Below, one piece after another: positions 36,147 to 47,560 of a DNA stretch of 64,000 nt. The stretch covers positions 22,076,481 through 22,140,480 of the forward strand of contig OY821746.1 in assembly GCA_963682055.1 (NCBI GenBank), read 5' to 3'. The position numbers and the translations under genes are program-made. Numbering within the stretch: the first letter of the stretch is position 1; the number at the start of each line of letters is the position of its first letter. Source of the stretch: Primula veris (Eukaryota; Streptophyta; Magnoliopsida; Ericales; Primulaceae). The notes beneath the pieces were generated by a model. It was not told the origin of the DNA and did no database searches. It saw only the letters and a list, made by a program, of their open reading frames with translations.

Positions 36147-39100
36147 ATGGCGTCTAATGCCATACCTAAATGGAGAGTTAGGGGTGACAATGAAAGCGCT
36201 CCAACTTATGGTAAGTCGTTTTTTCTTCTTATCTAAATTATAAATTTACATGTTAGGGTTTATGTTAGATTAGGGTTTATGTTAGAATTTTCAATTAATG
36301 ATTTTTAATTTAAGTTTGAATTTAAAAATGTGTACTTCAAATTAAGAACATGCACTTAAAAATCTGTAATATTTTTATTGCAGACATGAACAGTTCTCAG
36401 TTTTCTATTGAATATCATCATGGGGGGTTTTTTTGAATGGGGAAAAAAGCGAGGAAATCCTGTAGGTTATGGTGATGGGTTGATAAGTTATGTTGATAAT
36501 TGTGAAGTTGATGAACTTAATTACCTCCCTATAGTAGGAATGGCAGCTAATTTTGGTTGGATGGATGTCAGGTATTTGTACTTTAAAAGGGTAGGTGCAA
36601 AATTTGACACTGATATTACTAAAATTCAGTACGATAATGATGCCAAAGCAATAAAACAATTTATAGATGGTAATAGGGTTGTTCAAATATATTGTGAGGG
36701 TTATTATGATGATGAGAATGATAATGGAGAAAGTAGTAGTTCTGATGATGAGTCTTGGTCCGGTGAAGAAGAGGTTGACATGGGTGAAAGTGAGGAGTTT
36801 TCTGATTATGTTGATAGTGATGGGGAAGAAATGGGAAAAATAGGTGATGTTATAGTTGATGTAGGGGAGAAATATGATCTGAGAGAACTTAGATGTGCCT
36901 CAATGCCAAGTTATAAGGATTTTGTTCAAAATATTGGTGAAAGTGGTGTTCTTAAGGAAGGTATAATTGATTCTGATGAGGAGTTTCCTGAGCATGTTGG
37001 TTCAGATACAGATGAAGAAAATTATCAAGTGAAGTTCCCTGTGTTTGCAAAATCTGACTTAGACAATGTACAACTAAAATTAGGTATGAAGTTTGCTACT
37101 GCAGATGAATTTAAAGATGCTATTAGAGAGTATTCTGTTCAGCAAGGTAAGAGGATTAAATACAAAGTACAAGCTAAGAAAAAAAATGTATTTATATTGT
37201 TCAAACTCTAATGAGCAAGGGGTTGTGTGTCAATGGTCAATGTATTGTGGTAAATTGCCAAATGAATTGACTGTACAAATCAAAACATATGTTGATAACC
37301 ACACATGTACCAGAGCCTATAAAATTGCTAGTGTTAAGCCTAGATACATTACTAAAAAGTTCTTAGAAATGATAAGAATCAACCCTAAGTGGCCAGTAAA
37401 AAACTTTAGGATACATGTAGCAAAGGCACTTGAGGCTCATGTTTCATTGTCAAAAGCTTATAGTTCCTTTAAAATTGCCAAAACCACAATTCAAGGTACA
37501 ACAGGGGAACAATATGACCTACTTTGGGACTACTGTACTGAGTTAAGAAGAAGCAATGTTGGGTCAACAATTCAGATGAAAGTGAAAAAGGGGGCTGGGA
37601 AAAATGGTGAAGATGTGTTTAGGAGTATTTATATTTGCTGGGGTGCTCTTAAAAGAGGGTTTGTAGAGGGTTGTAGGCCTTTTATTGGTATAGATGGCAC
37701 TCATTTGAGTGGTCCTCACAGAGGGGTTTTGCTCACAGCAGTGGCTATTGATGCCAACAACTGCATTTATCCCTTTGCATATGCAATTGTTGTTAATGAG
37801 AATTACAAAACCTGGAAATGGTTCATCAAGCTGTTGGTGAAGGATTTAAACATAGAAAGGGCTGAGGATTACACATTTATTTCTGACAAGCAGAAGGTAA
37901 TGTTTTTCATGTTATATATTTTTTTTATTTGCACTATTTATCTACCTGATTACATGTTATAATGTATTTTTCATGTAATAATGTTAGGGTTTAATCAAAG
38001 CAATGGAAAAAATCCTACCTGGTGGTGAACACAGATTCTGTGTCTGGCATCTCTACAATAATTTTAAATTATTACACAAAGGTGTTTCTTTGAAGAATAG
38101 AGTTTGGAAGGCAGCTGGTGCCACAACAAAACCACACTTTAATGCTACTCTTGAGGAGATTAAGGCACTTGATCCAACTGCTTATGAATGGTTAGCCTCC
38201 AAACCAGGTGAACAATGGAGCAAATCACACTTCTTCACTCGTTCTAAGTGTGACTTGCTATTAAATAATTTATGTGAAAGTTTTAATGGTGCTATAAAAG
38301 AAGCAAGGTGTAAACCTATTTTAGAAATGCTTGAGGATATTAGGTTATACTTGATGGAATTTGTAATGAAAAGAAAAATAGCCATAGAAAGACTCCAAAC
38401 CATGTCAACATTGTGCCCAATAATAGCTGAAAAACTTGAGAAAAGGGGAAAAATATCACATGGGTATATTATTTCATTTAATGGTAACTCTGGATTTGAG
38501 GTGGCTGGTACTTTTAGAACATATGCCTTAGATCTCCATCATAGATGGTGTGGTTGTAAGAGTTGGCAATTAAGTGGTATCCCCTGCTCACATGCAATTG
38601 CATGTATAAATTATATAGGCTACAACTTAGAAAATTATGTGCACTTGTGTTATAGTAAGGAGGTGTACAAAAAGACTTATTCTAACATGTTAGTGCCAAT
38701 TAATAGCAAGGATATGTGGAGTAAAAGTGGGAAACCTAAGTTATTACCACCAGATGTTGATGTAATGGCTGGTAGGCCTAAGAAAGCTAGGAGAAAGGGG
38801 CCTGGGGAACCAAAAAATCCAACAAAAATATCAAGAGTGGGCACAATTATCAAGTGTAGCATATGTAAAAAAGAAGGACATAACAAAAAAACATGTGGCA
38901 GACCTAAAAAAAGCTAACAAAAGGCCAAAAAAGAAAGCTAAAAAAAATGTTGTATCCCCACATCAACTTGTTGATGAAAGTGATGATAGTGCTTCTGCAA
39001 ATGAAGCTAATGATGGGGTGGATTCTGTTCAAGTGGATGGAGCTAGTGAGGGTTTAAAAGGAGTTATTGATGGTTTAGAAAATTTTGTGGAGGCTAATGT

Positions 39101-39697
39101 GAGTGGAGTTGATGCTAGAGAACAACTAGAAGAGTTTGATGTTTTTGAGATGATGTGTGAGAGAGAAGAGAGGGAGAGGTTGTGGGGTGATGATCAGAAT
39201 AGTCAAAATGATGAGGATGATAATGGTTTTAGCACACAAGCAAGTGGTGTTACACAAGCTAGTGGAAATGTTTTGGTAAATGAGCAACTTCAAACTACAC
39301 CAGAAAGAGTCCAACCAGATCCACAAATTAAGAAAAAACTCCCTGTAAGTATAGTATTTTAATGAACATGCTCTTATTTAACTTAGTTTTTTAGTGCACT
39401 ACTTTTGATAATATTTGTTTAACTATCATGTTTTAATATGTACAGGTCAGGAGGAGCACAAGAATCATGTTCTCACCAAACAAACAGTCAAATGAGGTGA
39501 GTTTTGTAGATTTATCAGATGAAGGACAAAACGATGGCACCATACATGCTGGTATAATGAATAAACCAGAAAAAAGGCCCAAAGATTTGCTTAAAGGCCA
39601 AATCTACAAAAATGGAAAGCGCTATGCTTCACCAGCAGCCTTCAAAGTTGCACTTGAACATGAAAGAATTGCAAGGCAAAAGAGTGGGTCCAAATGA
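36147..39697 (+). pseudogene. MuDR-type transposase of the nested MULE, four exons, three +1 frameshifts
   Basis: Exons: 36147-36210 (start MASNAIPKWR), 36384-37896, 37988-39344 and 39446-39697, all with GT..AG borders. In order: an N-terminal PB1-like part (HHGGFF..., LNYLPIVGMAANFGW), an acidic region, a MuDR zinc-binding part (FKDAIREYSVQQGKRIKY), and the DDE core with D in PFIGIDGTHLSG, D in YTFISDKQK and E in LCESFNGAIKEARC. A SWIM finger (CGCK...GIPCSHAI) and a CCHC knuckle (CSICKKEGHNKKTC) follow, then a basic-acidic tail. The frame is broken three times, each by one extra base in a homopolymer: T7 at 36428-36434, A8 at about 37179-37186 and A7 at about 38906-38912. Otherwise no stop interrupts it. 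Either decay or sequence error explains this. Confidence 0.9.
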
Positions 39698-40420
39698 GTA
39701 TCAACTTTTCATTTTGTAAGGGTATCTTTTCAAATTTAGGTTAGTTTAAATGTTTGGTATTTTGGACATGTGTGAGCATGTGTATCCTGTTGAACTTTTT
39801 TATTTTGTGAGCATGTATGAGCTCTTCAAGTAGATGTTGATTTAAATGTTTGATGTTTTGGAAAAGATGTTGGTTTATGTGGAAGTTTATGATGATATGG
39901 AAGTTTATGTGTAATTTTGGTATTTTGAACTTGTTATCACTTTGCTATTATGGAATTTCTTGTTAATTTAAGTGTTTATTAAATTTCATGTCACTTTGAT
40001 GTCAGTTTATGGCTAGTTTGTTAGAAAAAACATGTCACAATTGTGATCAATTTGCAGGTCAAAAGCAGGTGCTAAATTTCAGGTAAGTGATCAAATTTGT
40101 GATCAATTTGCAGGTTCTAATGGGTGCTAAACAATTTGCAGGTGCTAAATTTCATTTTATGATCAGATTTGTGATCAATTTGCAGGTCCTATTGGGTACT
40201 AAACAATGAGCTGGTCCTATTAGGTGTGATCAGAATTGTCAAATTTCAGTAAGAAAAGATCTCGGAATGACAGGTAAGTAAATGTAATCAGAATTTGTTT
40301 ACTTTTATCAGAATTATTTGCTATGACATTACAGTACAAACACATGAAAAAACACATTTCATTTCATTCCACATTACATCATTCATTACATTTCTCACAC
40401 ACCAATACATTACATAAGCT
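39698..40420. other. Spacer between the two MULE genes
   Basis: Contains short imperfect repeats of 'tgatcaatttgcaggt' and 'aggtgctaaattt' at about 40040-40215. Both genes end toward this spacer, so poly(A) sites should lie here. No gene. Confidence 0.6.
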
Positions 40421-41018
40421 CTAATACAACTGCTTTTTTTCTTTTTCATCATCCAAACAGAGCACCATCATCACTAGAAATAAAGCTAAAATAGCCAAAA
40501 ACACCCAAAAAAAATTCTTACAAACCCCATTATTTTCTTTTAGTCCTATTTTCTTCAACTTCAATGCATCAATCATCATTTTTTCAAGCTGCTTTTTCTC
40601 ATTAGCCAAAACTGCATTTTTTTTCCTCCAATCTGTTTTTCTCATTAGACAGAACTGCATTTTTTTCCTCCAATGTGTTTTTCTCATTAGACATAACTGC
40701 ATTTTTTTGAGCCACTGTGTTTTTTTCAGTAGCCAAGACTGCCATTTTCTCATTCATTATGTTTTTCTCATTAGCCAATACCAAAATTTCCTCCTCCAAT
40801 GTGTTTTTCTCATTAGCCAAGACCAAAATTTTCTCCTTCAGTGTATTTTTTGATTTCAGTAAACCAGGAATTATGTTAACTGCTCGAGCACACATTGGTG
40901 GGTCATACCAATGAAAAAAATTGCAGCTTTTGATTCTGCAAGTATAGTACCTTCTTCCTGGATTAATATCCGTCCACGATGTTGTTAAAAGAGCTGGTTC
41001 TTTGCATAAACAGAGCAT
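40421..41018 (-). pseudogene. GRF zinc-finger, coiled-coil, membrane-anchored cargo gene, one frameshift
   Basis: The start is MLCLCKEPALL at 41018. Residues 3-45 form a GRF-type zinc finger (CLCKEPALLTTSW, NPGRRYYTCRIKSCNFFHWYDPPMC). This is followed by at least six copies of a 14-residue heptad-type repeat (ANEKNTLEEEILVL and variants), which should form a long coiled coil. The end, in another frame, has a single hydrophobic helix (FFWVFLAILALFLVMMVLCL) and a charged tail. The frames are separated by one extra base in an A-run (A8 at about 40617-40624; a sister repeat has A7). GRF fingers bind single-stranded nucleic acid in other proteins. The partner and role here are unknown. A (GT)n tract overlaps the leader. 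Confidence 0.82.
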
Positions 41019-41844
41019 GTTGTGTGTGTGTGTGTGTGTGTGTGTGTCTGCTTGTGTGTGTTTCTGTTGATGTGAGAGAGAGATAGATATGGAAATAGAT
41101 ATAAGTAGGCAGTCCAGACTACAGTGAAAATTTTGGTCACTTTTGGGGGGAAATTTCTTTGTCAATTTTGGAGGGAAATATTTTTGTTATTTTTGGAGGG
41201 AATTTTTTGGGTATATTGGTCATTTCCACATTTTACAAGGTTTCTCTGGTTAAATTTAACAGATTTATACTAAATCGAAATAATTTATTTAGTCCAGTAT
41301 ACTAAATCAAAAAGTTGAAAGTTGAGTATAGTAAATCGAAATGAGCTGAAAGTTGAATACACTTAACATTAATTATCTCTATTGGCTTGGGTTACCAACG
41401 ATTTTAGTTTACCGAGGTATTTTTCCTTTACACGCCAATATCGATCTAGACGACGCTCCTGAACCTCAACAACATGCTCGGCACGACGAACATATTCACG
41501 GAAAGAGGACGCCTGGGTTTTTAACTTGGCCTTAAGTCGGGCACACTGATCGAGCAACTTGACGTTTTTACCCACTAAAACGATGTAAGGCCAATTGGCA
41601 TGCCCTTCACTAGCCGCACGAGATGAGACCTCGTCCCGGGTAGCACCAGTAGGTCCTAGCCCCGGACTAACTAGGCATGGAGAACCAGCCTGTTGCGACA
41701 TAGTAGCATGTGCCTATAAAAAAAAAATGGGGAAGAAGGGAAGAGATGAATATTCATCCGCAAATAAAGAAAAGACAAGGAAGTAGAAGAACGAAGATTT
41801 TTATACAAGCTACAAGTAAAATGACAAAACAAGCTACTCAATCA

Positions 41845-44800
41845 TTAATCCGATAACCCATCAACAGACGCTGAGGTCTCTACGACATCAGCGAAATGAA
41901 TATCTCGCAACGAGACAATTTGCGTCCCCAAACGTTCCTGCACGACCGCATCCACTCAATTCAAGGCAGCCGTGGTCTCAGTTACCCCAGCCATAGCATC
42001 AACCATGCGCTCTGCCCGGGCAACACCACGCATCCCTTTTACATGCTCGAGCACCTCTAATGCGCGACTTCGGGCCCAATACGCTTTGGCGAAGGATAGC
42101 AACAGGTCTGCGTCCTCGAAAACGGCCCCTAGAACCAAGTTCAAGCTCGTCACCCGGCCTCGGGCTTCATCACGAGAGCGCCAAAGCGCACCAAAAAGCT
42201 CTTTAGCCTTTCCCTTGTTTACCGTATAATGGGCGGTCTTCTTGCTGAACTTCTCTCCCAAGTCACGTAATCGAATCGACAAGTTTGAAATATGAATATT
42301 CAGACCCTCGATTTCACGACGAGCAGAATTCAGTTCAGAAGTTAGCGACGCCTTAGATCTTTCAAGACCATCTATAACATCGCCTACACTACGACTAGGC
42401 GAGGTCCATACCACCATGGCAAGGGGGTTAACAAGTACCTGACAAGATTTTGTTTTTACATCCTTCAAAAGACGACGACCCACAAACAAGGAAATTAACC
42501 AGGGAAGCCAAACAGAAAGAAAATGAAGCACCTATATTATCACTTCCCAAAAGAATATCTTTTTAGTTACAAAAGAGACCCACAATTCAGGTACCAACAG
42601 GTCCTACACTAAGCAACACAGAAAATACAAGTAAATGGTCAAGGCTCCACCTGAGGGGATGCGGGTGGGGGAGTAACAGCAGCAGCAGACCGAGGAGCGG
42701 ACGGGGCCAACACGGAATGGGGACGGAGTGCTGTCGAAGTCGTCTGCCCGGGCTGCCGGGGGAGCTCCTCGTCCCGAAGATTCGCCCAGTCTAGGGGTTT
42801 CGGCGGTGCACCTTGAGGACAGGGATACACCAATTCCGACCACGCCCGATCCGACAAAGGAACCTTCGCAAAATTGAGAGCAAGAACATGAGCGCAAAAG
42901 ACGGAAAAGTTAGCCATCATTGCTAACTTTGTCCGCTCCTCCGCTTGCGCCACTTTTAGAGCATCGACTTTGGATTTTTCGGCCTCCACGTCCTCAGCCA
43001 TGAGCAGATTATCTGCTTCTAATAGGTCGTACTTCTCGACCATAAGCTCCTTCTCGGTTTCCAGCTTCTCAACCTCCTCGGTCAGCCGTAGGTTATCCCC
43101 TACCATCCGAGTTTTCTCCTCTGCCATTGCTTTATTATCAGCAATCAGCCTCTCCTTCTCAGCCTCGAGCTCTGATAGCTGATCCCTTATTCTCCGAGTG
43201 TTCTCCTCGACCATGGCCTTCTTTTCGGCAATTAGTTTCTCTTTCTCAGCTTCTAGCGCTGTCAGTTGATCCCTTAACACCACAGTACCCACGAAAGCCT
43301 GTGATCAACAACATTAGATACCAGCCAACTAAGGGCATAGCACACTACATAGCAAAAGACGTGCAAAACATACCCGAAGCACATCATTGTTGGCCTGCTC
43401 AATGACCGATGCTATAGGCCGAGCAGCCATTTCCTCTGCATCCTTGTAAAGAAGGGGCTCAAGAGCAGTGCACCCCATCCTTAAAGCTCGGGGCTGCTCC
43501 AGCAATTTCCCCTTACACCGACCAATGTAACGGGTCATCGCGACCCCGTCCACCAACACCTTTTTTGGTCCCTCGGGAACCTCATCCTCACCGTCCTTCA
43601 CAACCTCCACGGTAGTCTCTTTGCTGGCTTCCACCTCCACTACCTCCCTCACCTCCTCCGAAGGACCAGTCTCAGGGGCCCCGTGCTCGCTCACATCCTC
43701 AGTATGGATGGGCGAGGTGACAGGCAGGTCCATCATGTCCTCGGTACGGATAGGCGAGATGACAGGCAGGGTCATCGTATCCTCGCCCATGTTCACCAAG
43801 AGGTTGATATGTCCGAATACATTATCGAACGACCCCTGAAACACAATAATACCCATAGACCGGGCAAGAGCAAGGGTAACCAATGAAGAAGTCAATAGCT
43901 GAAACAGGATGACAAATAAAGCGAAGAACAAGAGAGTTAAAAGACAACAATTCACAAAATAAAAAATATATATACACGTACGTCGACATGAGTAGAAGCC
44001 CCCTCGGCGTTATCACCCTGGGAAGAAGCAACCAATGCCACATCAGTACCAACATCGGCACGCACCTCACTCAGCGATGTCTCTGCCCCTCTAGCCCTCT
44101 TTGGGGTCCCAACAACGGGGTCCGATGCTCGGCGCTTAGAACGAACAGGCTTTTTCCCTCCCCGAGAGGCACTTCTAGCCTTGACAATTTGAGGAAGTCC
44201 TCCTCAGTCTCTGTGGGAATCTCGGGCTCAGGATTACCCTTTGTCACTGGCCCCGTAGGATAACCTAGCAGCATGGGGGCAGTACGGCTTGCCGGATCCT
44301 TCGTCGGACCAGTCCCCCACCAATTCCAAAGGGCCAAGAGAGCTTCAGCATTGGGAGCACCGAGGTCAGGAATATCAGGAGCCATCGTAGCAGGCCCAGG
44401 AATCTGGTGTCCAGCACAACCCCACTCTCCGGAAGCAATCACGACACCAAGGTTATGCTCCTTGTTGGTGTCCGGCAGACCGATGACAAGCCGAGAGAAG
44501 GAGCGCAAAGTCTTCAAATAAGAGCTGTGGCGCTTGAAACTCAAACTGTAGACCCCGAATACATCTTTCAGTTCGATAGGTATCCCGGACAACTCCGACA
44601 ACCTTTGAATACCATTCAGCGTGCGGTAACCATTCAGGGCTAGTTGGGCCGGAGCGATCTGGATGGCCTCAAAGAACGAAGCCACCCAATCAGTAAAAGA
44701 AAGTCTAAGACCCCCAGTAAAAAACGCCGAAGAACGAACGGCTACCTCGCCGGCCGGAACAAATCCCATGACCTCCTCATCGGAGACAGGCAGCCGAATG

Positions 44801-45192
44801 TGTATGTTGGCAGGTATCCCGGCGAGCTTCTTAAAGTCCTCTTCCACAAATGGGCCAACTTGGGCCAGGCATTGGGTCAGAATTTCCTATCCAAACATCA
44901 TCCAAAACTCCATCAATATATTAACCAAAAACACATGACACGACGAGAATCCCCCCCCCCCAAATTACCCAAAACCCTAAGTGTTACCACCAACCCAATA
45001 AACGGAGATCCTATACGTAAAGAAAAACCATCAACCATCAACCACCAACCACCAACCTAGATAGATATATACAGGCAAACAAGACCCTATATATCACCGC
45101 CACATACATGACCACAACAAACAATCCAATACAGACCCTACGCACAAAGGGGTACACAAAGCCCTATAAAATAAGAAAGCACTTACAGTCAT
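41845..45192 (-). pseudogene. Antisense ORF (aORF) of the Tat element, Transposase_28-type protein, five exons
   Basis: Exon model: 45187-45192 (ATG ACT), 43982-44886, 43374-43835, 42651-43298 and 41845-42438. All introns are GT..AG, and every junction keeps phase 0. Exon 2 holds the conserved block of 'putative gypsy-type transposon' proteins (PF04195 type: RLSFTDWVASFFEAIQIAPAQLALNGYR), then a basic, nuclear-signal-like stretch. Exons 3-5 are acidic and then long coiled coil (about 43290-42960). The coding length would be about 870 codons. Two breaks are seen: exon 2 has 905 bases and changes frame near 44195 (one base missing), and exon 5 has TGA at 41956-41958 followed by 36 more open codons. 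A TATA-like box (TTTATATAGG) lies at about 45548-45560. Such antisense genes are known in Tat elements; their function is not. Confidence 0.8.
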
Positions 45193-45934
45193 AATTACGA
45201 GCAAGCAGGCGAGAACAGCAGCAAATCTATCAACAACCAGGCGAAACCCTAGATAGAGAGGCAGAAAAAATTTTGGCGGGAAGAACAAACCCTAGAGAGA
45301 GAAAATAAGAAATATTTTGTTCCAGCAAATTATGAGATAAGAACAAGAGGGATTACTTAGCACAGTTAAAAGGAGTGAAGCCACAGAAAGAATAAAATAA
45401 TAACCGTCCTTTCGTGTGACAGAGGTTTACCTTTTTTCCACCCACAGAAAAATCCCCAACTGCTGCTATTTTCAACAAATCAACGCTCCAGATATGGCCA
45501 CATCAGATAATGTATCCCACTAACCAATGCAGTTCACATCATTACACCTATATAAACGGCCAGTGGACCCTACCACGAAAAGCTTCCAGCATACGCTACC
45601 AATATTACCAAACCGAGGATGTCCCCCGATTAAGTTCCTCGATGCCAAACCGTGTCTTACCCGAATAGCACACCAAACAAGGTGGACGGAGACCGTTCCT
45701 AGCTCGACGGCATTTAAGCATCAAGTCTAACAACGCTCTCCGGGGGGATAACCACGGTGCACCTTGCTCGGTGTCCGATACTGAGAGACATCGAATGATA
45801 TCAACATAAAGGAAAAGCAAATAAAATAGACAGGATCGAGTTGCAAAACACAAGTTTTATTCATCCACAAAGGGGGATACAAACAAACAATACAACAGGA
45901 AAAGAAAAGTTTACAAGAAAATACAACACCCATC
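45193..45934. promoter_or_regulatory. Promoter and leader of the aORF, and spacer
   Basis: On the minus strand TTTATATAGG at about 45548-45560 could be the TATA box. The transcript would run through a CT-rich leader with two 'ctagggttt' motifs (about 45245-45295) to the ATG at 45192. 45570-45934 is spacer downstream of gene A; its open frames carry no domain. Confidence 0.45.
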
Positions 45935-46294
45935 CTACTTCTTCGAACTACCCCCCATATCGGCATCCTTCTTCGCCAAGAGCTCCTCCAGATGCTTTTT
46001 TTCCCTAATCAAATGAGAAATGCCAATCTCCACTTGTTTTAAAGCATGAGATTGAGACTTGCACTTTTGCTCGGCTTCAAAACGAGCAGCGCTCTCCTCC
46101 TGCCAGTACTGTTTGAACCGCCCCATTTCGGTCTGAGCACACTTGAGATCGTGTTTCAGCCACGACATCTCGATTTCTTTTAGCTGAAGTGGAGTCAATT
46201 CCTCTTCCCCAAAACCAGGGGGACGGGGTAGCAAGAAGGTAGGCTCTTCAACAAGGGTCTTCTTTTTGGAGGCAGATCTGGTGATGGGAGCCAT
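45935..46294 (-). CDS. Antisense coiled-coil gene A of the Tat element
   Basis: An intact frame of 119 residues, MAPITRSASKKK at the start. After about 35 Pro/Glu-rich residues there is a continuous charged helix (KEIEMSWLKHDLKCAQTEMG onward to LEELLAKKDADMG) with heptad spacing, predicted coiled coil, ending in GGSSKK. There is no signal peptide, membrane helix or catalytic motif. A TATA-like box (CCTTATAAATGC, minus strand) lies at 46391-46402, about 100 bases before the ATG. Family unknown. It has the layout of its neighbours B-E and probably the same, unidentified, role in the element. Confidence 0.7.
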   Translation of the reverse strand: MAPITRSASKKKTLVEEPTFLLPRPPGFGEEELTPLQLKEIEMSWLKHDLKCAQTEMGRFKQYWQEESAARFEAEQKCKSQSHALKQVEIGISHLIREKKHLEELLAKKDADMGGSSKK

Positions 46295-46564
46295 CTCAGA
46301 TAAATGCTAATTATAAAAAAAAAAACACAGTAATTGTAAACAGGAGAGAGAGAAAGGAAGAATGGATACTGAAGTACAAAACAATATGGAGCATTTATAA
46401 GGAATCAAAGGGCACAAAGTACGAAAAGGTGTCAAGAACGAGGCGTTGCAAACGGTTCAATATACAGAGAGGCACGGAATACAACAGGGTACAACTTACC
46501 AAAAACAGAAAAGAAAATACAAATTACAAAACAGGAAATACATCAGAAAACTAGCCCAATCTAA

Positions 46565-47044
46565 CTAAGGATCAATGGGCGGAAAAACCGAACTACCAGA
46601 CCGAGAGAAAGCTACCCGAGCAGAGCAGTCAAATCGAGCTTGGTAGGAGTCATTCATGACTACCAAGCACTCATTCTCCCTGGAGAGCTCGGTGTTCATC
46701 CTAGTAAGGACCCTGATGCGCTCCTCAAGCCGAGCATTCCTAACCGTCATACTAGCTAGGCCTTGAGGGGAGTTATCGAACTCATCCTGAGCACGATCCC
46801 AAATCTCCTCGGCCTCGAACCAAGAGTTAGCCAGGTGATTTCTGTGCAACAACAAATTATCAAGCTGGCGACTCAAGGCCGAAATCTCGGTCCACTTCAT
46901 TGTCTCCTCAGGATGAGAGTCGAATAAACTCAAAGCCAAAACACCATACTCCTTCTCAAGGCTGGCCATTCTACGACGGACCCAAGATACCTCGGCATCC
47001 AAGTCCTTCATCTGAGCATGGTATCTCGCCACGGACTCTGACAT
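46565..47044 (-). CDS. Antisense coiled-coil gene B of the Tat element
   Basis: An intact frame of 159 residues starting MSESVARYHAQMKD. It is mostly helical with heptads (LDAEVSWVRRRMASLEKEYG, LEERIRVLTRMNTELSRENE) and a Trp-containing middle (NSWFEAEEIWDRAQDEFD). The tail is PPIDP. No known domain. A TATA-like box (CTCTATAAATAC, minus strand) is at about 47139-47150, 95-105 bases before the ATG. It is followed on the same strand by gene A after 270 bases. Confidence 0.7.
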   Translation of the reverse strand: MSESVARYHAQMKDLDAEVSWVRRRMASLEKEYGVLALSLFDSHPEETMKWTEISALSRQLDNLLLHRNHLANSWFEAEEIWDRAQDEFDNSPQGLASMTVRNARLEERIRVLTRMNTELSRENECLVVMNDSYQARFDCSARVAFSRSGSSVFPPIDP

Positions 47045-47399
47045 AATGGAAAATTATTATGGTACAAAAGGAGAAGAGGGATGAGGGAGAAGTCAATACA
47101 AGTTTATGATAAGGATAATCTCCCAAGGAAAGGTTTGAGTATTTATAGAGCAAGGATAGTATGTTGTTGTCTGACAAATACTTGGGAACATGCATATTAT
47201 CTGACAATGCTTGGGAACATGCATCTTTGACCAAACCTGCCATGCCTCGGAAGTCACACGTATGCAGTACAGCGAGAAATAAAGATACAAAATATTCAAG
47301 GTCCACATTCTAGAAAAATGACAAGCCACAAGTGCAACATAAAAAGAAGTGCAAGATAAAGGGGCAAATATAAAGGGGCAAATATAATTTTCATTAATA

Positions 47400-47560
47400 A
47401 AGATGGGATACATCGCTGCTCATTACATCAGAGGACAACATCAAAAGGAAAATTTTTTACATCAGAGGACATCAAAAAGAAAATCAATTACATCCGAGAA
47501 AAAGATCTATTACACCCGAGAAAATCTATTACAGAAGGTCATACAAATAAGATCGACTAT
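47400..47560 (+). repeat. Short 'attacatcagagga' repeats
   Basis: Loose tandem copies of 'ttacatc.gagga' and 'ttacacccgagaaaatc', spaced 25-40 bases. No gene. Confidence 0.55.

Larger units (their letters stand above)
35758..41389 (+). mobile_element. Nested 5.6-kb MuDR-type MULE
   Basis: The element is 35768-41379 (5612 bp). Its inverted termini are 111 bp (35768-35878 and 41269-41379), starting GAGATAATTAATG, with about two mismatches by eye. It is flanked by a 10-bp target duplication TATTGGCTTG (35758-35767 and 41380-41389); read as 9 bp it is ATTGGCTTG. It carries a spliced MuDR-type transposase on the plus strand and a GRF zinc-finger gene on the minus strand, with 3' ends facing each other. 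It inserted into antisense gene F of the Tat element, so it is younger than that element. Confidence 0.93.
35444..41701 (-). pseudogene. Antisense coiled-coil gene F, split by the nested MULE
   Basis: The first part is 41380-41701 (start MSQQAGSPCL) and the second 35444-35757; the MULE and one copy of its target duplication lie between. Without them the two parts add up to 636 bases, exactly 212 codons including the stop, so the insertion interrupted an open gene. The protein would be about 211 residues: a Gly/Pro-rich start, a charged coiled coil with heptads in the middle, and an acidic Glu/Asp tail ending in serines. No enzymatic domain is recognised. A TATA-like box (TATAAAA, minus strand, about 41798-41806) lies about 100 bases before the start. 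It is one of a set of short antisense coiled-coil genes in this element. Confidence 0.75.

Noticed and set aside
43127..43886. Plus-strand frames opposite the aORF coiled-coil exons
   Set aside because: Shadow frames of the minus-strand coding sequence without own motifs.
45094..45288. 64-codon hydrophobic minus-strand frame
   Set aside because: It covers the leader and first intron of the aORF; the GTAAGTGC donor after ATG ACT and phase agreement with exon 2 explain the region better.
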